Source: Gemmatimonadaceae bacterium (GTDB lineage Bacteria > Gemmatimonadota > Gemmatimonadetes > Gemmatimonadales > Gemmatimonadaceae). From it: a DNA stretch of 47,302 nucleotides. Each line of letters opens with the position of its first letter. Position 1 is the stretch's first letter. The stretch covers positions 1-47,302 of the forward strand of contig JAICLZ010000032.1 of NCBI GenBank assembly GCA_025929535.1, in the 5' to 3' direction. A program made the translations under genes and the position numbers. Below, in pieces: positions 35,173-43,035 of this stretch. The notes below the pieces were generated by a model. It was not told where the DNA came from. It saw only the letters and a program-made list of their open reading frames with translations, and did not search any database.

Positions 35173-35783
35173 GCCGGACCACTCGCATTTCCCGTTTCGC
35201 GCGGGCAGTCACCGCCCTGGCTTCGCTCAGCCTGATCGGACTGTTCTTCCTCCCGCTGTGGCGCGTGCAGCTCGTCGCGCCCCAGTACCCCGAGGGGCTG
35301 GGCATGCGGATCGGCATCAACAGCATTCGTGGCGCGACGATCTACGATCTCGACAACATCAACGGGCTCAATCACTACATCGGGATGCAGCGCATCACGC
35401 CGGAAGCGATTCCCGAGCTCCGCCTGATGCCGTGGATCCTGGGCGCGCTGATCGTGACGGGGCTGATCGCCGCGCTCGTTGGCCGGCGCCGGCCGCTGTA
35501 CGCGTGGTTCGCCGGCTTCTTCGTCGCGAGTGCCGCGGGGCTCGTCGATTTCTGGCGATGGGAGTACGAGTACGGTCACAACATCGATTTCGAGCACGCG
35601 ATCATCAAGATCCCGGGCATGAACTATCAGCCGCCGCTCATGGGAGTGAAGCAGCTTCTCAACTTCACGGCGGTCTCGTGGCCCGATGCCGGGGGATGGC
35701 TGGCCTTCGCCGCCTTCGCACTCGCGACGCTCGCGGTGGTGACGGTGTATCGGTCGGCAACCTGCAGGCCCGCGCATGCCTGA
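35169..35783 (+). CDS. nosB: NosB-like membrane protein of clade II nos clusters
   Basis: A 204-residue protein with four predicted membrane segments (about 14-32, 87-104, 108-126 and 176-193). A periplasmic loop follows segment 1 (WRVQLVAPQYPEGLGMRI ... NGLNHYIGMQ) and another lies between segments 3 and 4 (YGHNIDFEHA), both with conserved-looking His. Clade II nos clusters such as that of Wolinella carry a four-helix membrane protein gene, nosB, between nosZ and nosD, and this gene has that position and topology. The symbol rests on position and topology, not on alignment. The ATG overlaps the nosZ stop (ATGA). Its role in the nos system is not established; the conserved location suggests electron or copper delivery (inference). 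Confidence 0.65.
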   Translation: MSRTTRISRFARAVTALASLSLIGLFFLPLWRVQLVAPQYPEGLGMRIGINSIRGATIYDLDNINGLNHYIGMQRITPEAIPELRLMPWILGALIVTGLIAALVGRRRPLYAWFAGFFVASAAGLVDFWRWEYEYGHNIDFEHAIIKIPGMNYQPPLMGVKQLLNFTAVSWPDAGGWLAFAAFALATLAVVTVYRSATCRPAHA

Positions 35784-37056
35784 CGCGCGCGGCGGTGTGG
35801 CGCTCCTCACGGCCCTGGCATCGCTGGCTCTGGGCGCGTCGCCCGGCCGTGCGCAGCGCGAGCAGCCGAGTCGTGCGACGCTCATCGTCGACGTGTCTCC
35901 GGACGGGCCGGTGCGCACCATCCGTGCTGCGCTGTCGCTCGTTGCGCGTGGTGGAACCGTTCTGGTGCACCCCGGAACCTATCGCGACACCACCATCGTC
36001 GTGGACGTGCCGGTACGCATCGTCGGGGACGGCGACGCCATTCTGGATGGTGAAGGGAAGCGGCAGATCATGACGATCACCAGCGACAGCGTGATGGTGC
36101 GCGGCCTCCATTTCGAGAACGTCGGCGTTGCCTTCACGGAGGATCTCGCGGCGATCAAGGTCATTCGGGCCTCGAGCTGCGAGATCCGCGACAACAGAAT
36201 CGACAACGCGTTCTTCGGCATTTATCTGCAGGAGGCGTCGGCCTGCATCGTGGCGGGCAACGAGCTTCGCGCGGAGCACGTCCGGGACGCGATGTCCGGG
36301 AACGGCATCCACCTCTGGCATTCGCGCGACATCACCATCGCGCAGAACCACATCACGGGACATCGCGACGGCATCTACTTCGAGTTCACGCGCGAGGCGC
36401 ACGTTCACGGGAACGTGAGCACGGACAATCTGCGCTACGGCCTGCACTTCATGTACTCGGACAGCTGTGACTACGAGGGCAACACCTTTCGCCACAATGG
36501 CGCGGGTGTCGCCGTCATGTACTCGCATCGCGTGCAGATGGCGGAGAATCGCTTCGAGGGGAATCGCGGCTCGTCCGCGTACGGGCTGCTGCTGAAAGAG
36601 ATCGCCGACAGCCGCCTCGAGCGCAACTCCTTCATCGACAACACCGCGGGACTCGTGGCCGATGGCGCGACGCGGCTGGTCGCGGAGCACAATCAGTTCG
36701 TGAACAACGGCTGGGCGCTCAGGCTCCAGGCGAGCACCGAGGATGCGCAGTTCACCGGTAACGACTTCGCGGGGAACACCTTCGACGTCGCTACCAACAG
36801 CCGCTCGAGCTCGAGCATCTTCCGGGGGAACTACTGGTCAGCGTACGACGGCTACGATCGCAACCATGACGGCGTGGGCGACGTGCCGTACTCGCCGGTG
36901 CGCCTGGCATCCGTCGTCGTCGCGCAGACCGAGCCCGCGCTCATCCTCCTGCGCAGCAACTTTCTCTATCTGCTCGATGCGGCGGAGCGCGTGATTCCGG
37001 CACTGACGCCCGAGACGCTGATGGACACCTCTCCTGCAATGCGCTGGGTACAATGA
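35776..37056 (+). CDS. nosD: NosD, periplasmic copper-site maturation protein
   Basis: A 426-residue exported protein of the NosD family, required with NosF and NosY for assembly of the CuZ centre. Residues 1-26 form a signal peptide ending in GRAQ. The body is a right-handed beta-helix (CASH/PbH1 repeats), e.g. SCEIRDNRIDNAFFGIYLQ, DITIAQNHITGHRDGIYFE and DYEGNTFRHNGAGVAVMYS. NYWSAYDGYDRNHDGVGDVPY near residue 350 is a NosD hallmark. Length is usual. The ATG lies 8 nt before the end of the nosB-like gene (ATGCCTGA overlap), and the stop overlaps the nosF start by 4 nt, so the genes form one translationally coupled operon. Confidence 0.93.
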   Translation: MPDARGGVALLTALASLALGASPGRAQREQPSRATLIVDVSPDGPVRTIRAALSLVARGGTVLVHPGTYRDTTIVVDVPVRIVGDGDAILDGEGKRQIMTITSDSVMVRGLHFENVGVAFTEDLAAIKVIRASSCEIRDNRIDNAFFGIYLQEASACIVAGNELRAEHVRDAMSGNGIHLWHSRDITIAQNHITGHRDGIYFEFTREAHVHGNVSTDNLRYGLHFMYSDSCDYEGNTFRHNGAGVAVMYSHRVQMAENRFEGNRGSSAYGLLLKEIADSRLERNSFIDNTAGLVADGATRLVAEHNQFVNNGWALRLQASTEDAQFTGNDFAGNTFDVATNSRSSSSIFRGNYWSAYDGYDRNHDGVGDVPYSPVRLASVVVAQTEPALILLRSNFLYLLDAAERVIPALTPETLMDTSPAMRWVQ

Positions 37057-37787
37057 CGGAGCCACTGGTTCGCATCACGCATCTCGCGAAGGCGTTCGGC
37101 TCGCTGCCGGTTCTCCGCTCGATCGATCTCGCCGTTCGACCCGGGCGTGTGATGGCGATCGTCGGTCCGAACGGCGCAGGCAAGACGACGCTGATCAAGT
37201 CACTCCTGGGACTCACGCACCCGGATGCGGGGGAGATCTGGTTCGGCGGCAGCGGAGTGAGAGGCGACGAGGCCTACCGTGCCCGCATCGGGTACATGCC
37301 CCAGATCGCGCGCTATCCCGAGAATCTCACGGGAGCGGAGCTCCTCGCGATGCTCAAGGACCTGCGCGGCGAGGGTGCGCGGCTCGACGAGGAGCTGATC
37401 GAGCTGCTGGATCTCGAATCCGCGCTCGCACAACCGTTGCGCGTTCTCTCCGGCGGCACACGCCAAAAAGTGAACGCGGTGATGGCGTTCCTGTTCTCGC
37501 CGGAGCTGCTCGTGCTCGACGAGCCCACGGCCGGTCTCGACCCGCTCTCCAGCAGGATTCTGAAAGACAAGATCCTGGCCGCGAAAGCATCGGGGCGCAC
37601 CTTCATCGTGACCTCGCACATCATGAACGAGCTGGAGGAGCTCGCGGACGATGTCGCGTTCATGCTGGACGGGCGCGCGCTCTTCGTCGGCACGCTCGCA
37701 GAGCTGAAGCGGATCACCTGCCAAAAGACACTCGAGCGCGCAATCGCGACGATGATGCGGCGCGGCGTGCTCACGGAGGCCGCGTGA
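37053..37787 (+). CDS. nosF: NosF, ABC transporter ATPase
   Basis: A 244-residue ABC ATPase that pairs with the membrane protein NosY. The Walker A motif GPNGAGKTT is at residues 38-46, the signature is VLSGGTRQKV and Walker B is ELLVLDEPTAGLDP; the H-loop is in VTSHIMNEL. Together NosDFY energise maturation of the NosZ copper cluster; in structural work NosDFY is described as passing copper or sulphur to NosZ. The ATG overlaps the nosD stop (ATGA) and the stop overlaps the nosY start (GTGA). Length and motifs are complete. Confidence 0.93.
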   Translation: MTEPLVRITHLAKAFGSLPVLRSIDLAVRPGRVMAIVGPNGAGKTTLIKSLLGLTHPDAGEIWFGGSGVRGDEAYRARIGYMPQIARYPENLTGAELLAMLKDLRGEGARLDEELIELLDLESALAQPLRVLSGGTRQKVNAVMAFLFSPELLVLDEPTAGLDPLSSRILKDKILAAKASGRTFIVTSHIMNELEELADDVAFMLDGRALFVGTLAELKRITCQKTLERAIATMMRRGVLTEAA

Positions 37788-38572
37788 ACACGCTCGTGAA
37801 GGTACTCAAGTACCAGTCGAAGGACGCGGCGCGCAGCCGCTGGCTGATCGCCTACGCCGCGTTCTTCATGCTCGTGTCCGAAGTTCTCCTGCGCTTCAGC
37901 AGCGATCCGATGAAGGTCCAGCTCAGCCTCGTGAGCGTCGTGCTCTTTCTCGTGCCGCTGGTCTCGATCGTCTTCGGCACGGTCTATCTGTGCAACGCGC
38001 GCGAATTCATCGAGCTGCTGCTCGCACAGCCGATCAACCGGCGGCAGATGTACGGCGGGCTCTATCTCGGCCTCACGCTCCCGCTCGTGCTCGCGTTCGT
38101 CTGCGGCCTCGGCACCCCGTTTCTCTTTCACGGCAGCGATGCACCGGCCTACGGCACGCTCGCATGGCTCCTGACCGCCGGCGTCGTGCTCACGTGTGTC
38201 TTCACTGCCGTGGCGTCGCTCATCGCCATTCGATGCGAAGACCGGCTGCGGGGACTCGGTGCCGCGATCGGCGTCTGGATGCTCCTGACCGTCGTCTACG
38301 ATGGCTTCGTGCTCTTCGTTCTCGCCGCCTTCTCGAGCCATCCACTCGAGCGCGCCACGCTCGGCCTCATGATGGCGAATCCGATCGACATCGCACGCGT
38401 CTCACTGCTGCTGCGATTCGATGGTGCGGCGATGATGGGCTATACCGGCGCCGTGTTCCTCGACTTCTTCGGGAAAGGATACGGTATGGCGCTCACGGCA
38501 GCGGCGCTCGCGCTGTGGGTGCTGCTTCCGCTGACGTTCGGCATGCGCGCCTTCGAGCGCAAGGATTTCTGA
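37784..38572 (+). CDS. nosY: NosY, ABC transporter permease
   Basis: A 262-residue integral membrane permease with six predicted helices. It begins with a cytoplasmic helix (VLKYQSKDAARSRWL) and the typical NosY start, then LVSVVLFLVPLVSIVFGTVYL and NAREFIELLLAQPINRRQMYGGLY, the latter being the coupling loop of this family. The C-terminus ends in AFERKDF, characteristic of NosY. It forms the membrane part of the NosDFY complex. The start is GTG at 37784, which overlaps the nosF stop by 4 nt. It is followed after 41 nt by the cupredoxin lipoprotein gene. Confidence 0.92.
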   Translation: MNTLVKVLKYQSKDAARSRWLIAYAAFFMLVSEVLLRFSSDPMKVQLSLVSVVLFLVPLVSIVFGTVYLCNAREFIELLLAQPINRRQMYGGLYLGLTLPLVLAFVCGLGTPFLFHGSDAPAYGTLAWLLTAGVVLTCVFTAVASLIAIRCEDRLRGLGAAIGVWMLLTVVYDGFVLFVLAAFSSHPLERATLGLMMANPIDIARVSLLLRFDGAAMMGYTGAVFLDFFGKGYGMALTAAALALWVLLPLTFGMRAFERKDF

Positions 38573-38613
38573 ATGTTCGTGCTCTGCCTTTCCGACAATC
38601 ACATGGGAGAATC

Positions 38614-39057
38614 ATGAAGCGATCGCTCTTGCTGGAAACGATCCTCGTTTGCGCCGTACTCGCTGCGTGCGGAACGAAGGATTCCGCCACCGGAGGCGCG
38701 AGCTCCGATACGACCGCCGCGACCACGACCAGTACCGCGGCGTCCGCGACGCCAACGGGCAAGGTCGTGACAGTGGAGCTCAACAGCGACGAGAAGGGGA
38801 ACTACTTCAAGCCGGCGACGTTCGAGGCGCACCGCGGCGATGTGGTCCGCTTCACGCTCAAGAGTGGCGTACACAACGTGCATTTCCTGCCGGACTCGAA
38901 CGCCGGGAAGAGCAATCTTCCGCCGGCGAGCGACATGCTCCAGCTTCCCGACCAGACGTTCGACGTTCCCGTGAACTTCGCGGAAGGCACGTATTACTTT
39001 CAATGCGATCCACATGCCGCGCTCGGGATGATGGGTCACATGAAGGTCGAGGACTGA
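38614..39057 (+). CDS. Cupredoxin (plastocyanin-like) lipoprotein
   Basis: A 147-residue predicted lipoprotein with a type 1 copper fold. The lipobox is VLAAC with Cys19, followed by a Ser/Thr/Ala-rich linker of about 28 residues. The cupredoxin domain has KSGVHNVHFLPD (His87) and YYFQCDPHAALGMMGHMKV (Cys131, His134, Met139), the usual four ligands. GGGAG lies 4 nt before the ATG. Its place right after nosY suggests it donates electrons to CuA of NosZ, or supplies copper to it in the absence of a nearby nosL gene (inference). Length is normal for a small plastocyanin/azurin-like protein. Confidence 0.85.
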   Translation: MKRSLLLETILVCAVLAACGTKDSATGGASSDTTAATTTSTAASATPTGKVVTVELNSDEKGNYFKPATFEAHRGDVVRFTLKSGVHNVHFLPDSNAGKSNLPPASDMLQLPDQTFDVPVNFAEGTYYFQCDPHAALGMMGHMKVED

Positions 39058-39083
39058 GTCGACAATCTTCCATCACTCAACAC

Positions 39084-39617
39084 ATGCCGACGCTCACGTG
39101 GCCGTACGTTCATCTGCTGATCAACCACTTTCCGGTGGTCCTCACGGTCGTCGCGTGCGTGGCCGCAGTCGCGGCCGCGATCACGAACCGGCGGGCATTG
39201 TGGCTCAACGCGATGGCGATGCTCACCGCCGCGGGGCTCGTGGTCTATCCGGTGCACTTCACCGGAGACCAGGCCGATCATGCGCTGCGCGATCCATGGT
39301 ACATCAAGCGCGGCGTGATCGATACGCACGATGACGCCGCGGGGATCGCGATGGTGATCATTCTCATCGCGGGCGCAATCGCGGCGTATGGGTGGTGGCG
39401 CGCGTCGAGGCGCCGCGACGAGATCATCCCCGTCTGGATGCGCGCCGCCGTACTGATCGGCGCGCTCGCCGGCTTCGGCTCCGTCGCCTATGCCGCCTAT
39501 CTCGGCGGCAAGATCATCCACGATGCGCCGGTCCTTCAACTTCCGGAGGCGCCGGCCGGTCTTCCGCCGGGTGTCGCGACTCCGCCGCGCAGCGAAGGCG
39601 AGCACCCGCCGGAGTGA
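39084..39617 (+). CDS. DUF2231-like membrane protein
   Basis: A 177-residue polytopic membrane protein with four predicted helices. HLLINHFPVVLTVV at the start (His10, His15), YPVHFTGDQADHAL (His58, His66) and DTHDDAAGIAM (His82) match the DUF2231 pattern, a predicted haem- or quinone-linked membrane domain. The C-terminal tail is Pro-rich and outside the membrane. It begins 26 nt after the cupredoxin stop and ends the nos island; the convergent propeller gene ends 18 nt further on. A role in electron transfer to the cupredoxin or NosZ is suggested by the conserved His pairs and the location (inference). Confidence 0.7.
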   Translation: MPTLTWPYVHLLINHFPVVLTVVACVAAVAAAITNRRALWLNAMAMLTAAGLVVYPVHFTGDQADHALRDPWYIKRGVIDTHDDAAGIAMVIILIAGAIAAYGWWRASRRRDEIIPVWMRAAVLIGALAGFGSVAYAAYLGGKIIHDAPVLQLPEAPAGLPPGVATPPRSEGEHPPE

Positions 39618-39635
39618 TGGCGAAACGTTCCGCCG

Positions 39636-42600
39636 CTACATGACCACCTTGGTGCTCTTCACGCTCACCGCAGGCACATCGAGCTCCTTCATCAGCCGGT
39701 TGAACGCGCCGACATCGCCGTTCTCCAGCTCGCGCAGCTTCTGCAGCTGCGCGTCGACCTTGCCCGAGAGATCCTTGAGCGACTCGAGCTGTGACTGCGT
39801 GGGCGCGTTGTCCCCCGTGATCAGCTGAACGTTCAGCGTCAGCATCATGTTGTAGAGCTTCACCGGATAGTGCAGGGTGATCTCATCGGCGTGCGAGTGC
39901 ACCTCGACGAGCTCCTCGCGAATCGCCTCGAGCTTCGCCCGCAGCGGCTTGGCAGCGGCCGACACGCGTGATGCATAGGGCGCCTTCTTCACCTGCTCGA
40001 CTCGCTGATCGAGCTGCTTCTCCATCGTCTCGATGTCCCTGGCCGACGTGACGGTGGAGTCGAGCGCGTCCCGCAGACGGAACCACGCGGCGGCCTGCGC
40101 CTGCAGATCCGCCGGCGTCACGTTCGTGCGCGGATCGTTCACGACGACGAACGGCTGCGTGTACGACTTGCCGTCCGCCGTGAGCCGCACCGAATACTGG
40201 CCCGGCTGCACCATCGGTCCGTCGAGCGTGCCGTAGTCGATCAGAATCTCCTTGATGTGCTTCACATCCTCGTAGCGGAGATTCCACACGAAGCGATTCA
40301 TGCCGACACGCGTGCTCACGAGCGAATCGCTCGGCGCGTACGACGTGCTGTCGTCGCTCTCGATCTTCTTCTTGCGGCCACGCAGCGCGGTCGTATCGTG
40401 CTGCGCCTTCTCCGTGGAGTCCTTTGCGCTCTCCCCCGACGAGTCGGCGCTGGCGCTGTCCTCCGCAGGCGCGCCCTTCGAGGAAAATGTGCGAATCACC
40501 TTTCCGGCCGGATCGAGGAACGCGAGCGTGGCGGGTCCCTTCGGCTTCTCGCGGAAGGTGTAGTCCACCACCACGCCGGACGGTGGATTCTGCCCGGCGG
40601 CGGTGCTCCGGCGCGCGCGTCCTCCGTCCCACCGAATGGCGGTGTCCGGCGTGAAGAGATGCACCGGCTCGTGGCGAATCGCATCGGAGAGCTGACGGAG
40701 CGGCGAGAGGTTGTCGAGAATCCAGAACGAGCGTCCGTGGGTGGCGACGGCGAGATCGTTGCCGTGCACGAGGAGATCGCGCGCCGAGCTGCGCGGCAGG
40801 TTGAGCTGCAGCGATTGCCAGTGGCCGCCGTCGTCGAAGGAGACGAACACGCCGATCTCGGTTCCCGCGTAGAGCAGGCCGCGTTTCACCGGATCCTCGC
40901 GGATCGTGCGCGTGTACGCGATATCGGGAATTCCCGCGCTGATGGGCGTCCAGCTCTTCCCGTAATCGGTGGTCCGATAGAGATACGGGTGGAAGTCATC
41001 CTGCTGATAGCGGTTGGCCGCCAGGTACGCGGTGCCCGCATCGTAATGGCTCGGCTCGATGATGCTCACGCGCGTGAACTTTCCGGCGAAGTGCGGCGTG
41101 ACGTTCTGCCACGTGGCGCCGTTGTCCTGCGAGAGGTGAACGAGCCCGTCGTCGGATCCGGCCCAGAGCACGCCCGCCTTCAGCGGCGATTCGGCAAAGG
41201 CGAAGATGGTCGCGTACACCTCGGTCCCCGTCTCGTCGTGCGTGATCGGTCCGCCCACGTGACCCAGCGTCGCCGGATCGTGGAGCGTGAGATCGGGTGA
41301 GGCCGCCTGCCACGTGACGCCATCGTTTCCGGTGCGAAAGACGCGTTGCGCGGTTGCGTAGATCGTGGACCGTTCGTGCGGAGAGGTGAGCAGCGGAAAC
41401 GTCCACTGAAAGCGAAGCGGCATGTCCTTCGCCGCGTAGCCGTCGTAGTTCGGCAGCCCGACGCTGATGTCGTGCAGCTCGTTCGTTTTGCTGTTGAAGC
41501 GCTGGATCTGCCCGAAGTAGGAGGAGCCGTACGAGACGTCCGCATTCTTCGCATTCACCGTGATGTAGCCGGACTCGCCGAAGGGAAGCGCATCCCAGCT
41601 CTGCCTGGTGATCGCGCCGTCATCGGAGCGGCTCTGAATGCGCACGCTCGAGTTGTCCTGCTGCGCACCGTACAACCGGTACGGAAACTCGTCGTCCGCG
41701 AACACGTGATAGAACTGCGCGGTGGGCTGCGTGTCCTGCGATGACCAGTTCTCGCCGCCATCCAATGAGATCGTCGCCCCGCCGTCGTTGCCCTCGATCA
41801 TGCGATTCGAATCGTGCGGGTCGATCCACAGGAGATGATCGTCGCCGTGCGGCACGCGCAGGCGCTGGAAGGTGTGGCCGCCGTCGATCGACTTGTACGT
41901 GCTGAGATTCAGATTGTAGACGACGTTCGGATTCTGCGGATCGGCCGTGATGAGCGAGTAATACCACGGACGCACCATGAACTCCTGATCGCCGTTCACG
42001 CGCGCCCAGCTCGCGCCGGAGTTCTCCGAGCGGTAGATGCCGCCGAGCGAGTCGTCGGGCGACGTCTCGACGTAGGCGTAGATGCGATTCGGCATCGCGC
42101 CGCTCACGGATACACCGATGCGTCCGATCGGCACGTCCGGCATCCCGGGGTTGTCCGTGAGCTCCGTCCACGTGTCCCCCCCGTCGGTGCTCTTCCACAA
42201 GCCGCTCTTGCCGCCGCCCGCGCTGAAGCCCCACGGAAAACGCTGGAAGCGCCACATCGAGGCGTAGAGAATGCGCGAGTTGGTCGGATCCATCGCCAGA
42301 TCGATCGCGCCCGTGCTGTCGTCCACGAACAGCACGCGCTTCCACGTCGTGCCGCCATCACGCGAGTGGTACACGCCTCGCTCGGCGTTCGGGCCAAAGG
42401 CGTGCCCGTACGCAGCCACGTACACGTTGTCGGGATCCTTGGGATCGACGCGAACGGTCGCGATCTGGCGCGTCTGCTCGAGACCGATGTGCTTCCAGCT
42501 CCTGCCGCCGTCCGTCGAGCGGTACATGCCATCGCCGAACGTGAGGTCCTCGCGGAAATCGGTCTCGCCCGTGCCCACGTAGATGACGTTGTGATCCGAC

Positions 42601-42953
42601 GGTGCCACCGCGATTGCGCCGACCGATGCGATCGTCGACGTGCCATCGGTGATGTTGCGCCACGTCGTACCCGCGTCGACGGTCTTCCACACTCCGCCAT
42701 CCACGCTTCCCATGTAGAAGGTGCGCGGCTCGACAGGGTCACCCGTCACTGCCACCGCTCGCCCACCGCGAAACGGTCCGACGAGCCGCCACTGCATGCC
42801 GCGCAGCACGGGATCGGTCGTCGTTCGCGCGGTGGAATCCGTTGCCTGTGCGGCCGCCGGCTTCGCGGCGGCCTTGGCGCGCCTCGGCTTGTTCTGGGCG
42901 GCGGCGGGAAGTGAGATGACGAGAGCGAGCGCGGTGGCGAGAACGAATCGCAT
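39636..42953 (-). CDS. Large exported sortilin/BNR-type beta-propeller protein
   Basis: A 1105-residue secreted protein. Residues 1-20 form a Sec signal peptide (LVISLPAAAQ). An Ala/Lys-rich linker is followed by many BNR/Asp-box and Vps10-like repeats: SVDGGVWKTVDAGTTWRN, STDGGRSWKHIG, SRDGGTTWKRV, STDGGDTWTELTD, SENSGASWARV, SQDNGATWQNV, TTDYGKSWTPIS, SFDDGGHWQSL. They form a two-part beta-propeller over about residues 70-750, followed by an immunoglobulin-like region and a helical C-terminus ending in VKSTKVVM. The family is often annotated as glycosyl hydrolase, but I see no catalytic residues that establish it. GGAG 8 nt upstream supports the ATG at 42953. The M1 peptidase gene lies just upstream on the same strand. 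Confidence 0.85.
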   Translation of the reverse strand: MRFVLATALALVISLPAAAQNKPRRAKAAAKPAAAQATDSTARTTTDPVLRGMQWRLVGPFRGGRAVAVTGDPVEPRTFYMGSVDGGVWKTVDAGTTWRNITDGTSTIASVGAIAVAPSDHNVIYVGTGETDFREDLTFGDGMYRSTDGGRSWKHIGLEQTRQIATVRVDPKDPDNVYVAAYGHAFGPNAERGVYHSRDGGTTWKRVLFVDDSTGAIDLAMDPTNSRILYASMWRFQRFPWGFSAGGGKSGLWKSTDGGDTWTELTDNPGMPDVPIGRIGVSVSGAMPNRIYAYVETSPDDSLGGIYRSENSGASWARVNGDQEFMVRPWYYSLITADPQNPNVVYNLNLSTYKSIDGGHTFQRLRVPHGDDHLLWIDPHDSNRMIEGNDGGATISLDGGENWSSQDTQPTAQFYHVFADDEFPYRLYGAQQDNSSVRIQSRSDDGAITRQSWDALPFGESGYITVNAKNADVSYGSSYFGQIQRFNSKTNELHDISVGLPNYDGYAAKDMPLRFQWTFPLLTSPHERSTIYATAQRVFRTGNDGVTWQAASPDLTLHDPATLGHVGGPITHDETGTEVYATIFAFAESPLKAGVLWAGSDDGLVHLSQDNGATWQNVTPHFAGKFTRVSIIEPSHYDAGTAYLAANRYQQDDFHPYLYRTTDYGKSWTPISAGIPDIAYTRTIREDPVKRGLLYAGTEIGVFVSFDDGGHWQSLQLNLPRSSARDLLVHGNDLAVATHGRSFWILDNLSPLRQLSDAIRHEPVHLFTPDTAIRWDGGRARRSTAAGQNPPSGVVVDYTFREKPKGPATLAFLDPAGKVIRTFSSKGAPAEDSASADSSGESAKDSTEKAQHDTTALRGRKKKIESDDSTSYAPSDSLVSTRVGMNRFVWNLRYEDVKHIKEILIDYGTLDGPMVQPGQYSVRLTADGKSYTQPFVVVNDPRTNVTPADLQAQAAAWFRLRDALDSTVTSARDIETMEKQLDQRVEQVKKAPYASRVSAAAKPLRAKLEAIREELVEVHSHADEITLHYPVKLYNMMLTLNVQLITGDNAPTQSQLESLKDLSGKVDAQLQKLRELENGDVGAFNRLMKELDVPAVSVKSTKVVM

Positions 42954-43035
42954 TAACGAGACTCCAAATGAGCGTCTGTGCGTGGGCAGGGAACAGGAGC
43001 AAGGTACTGCACGGACAATCGTGGCGCAGGAGCGA

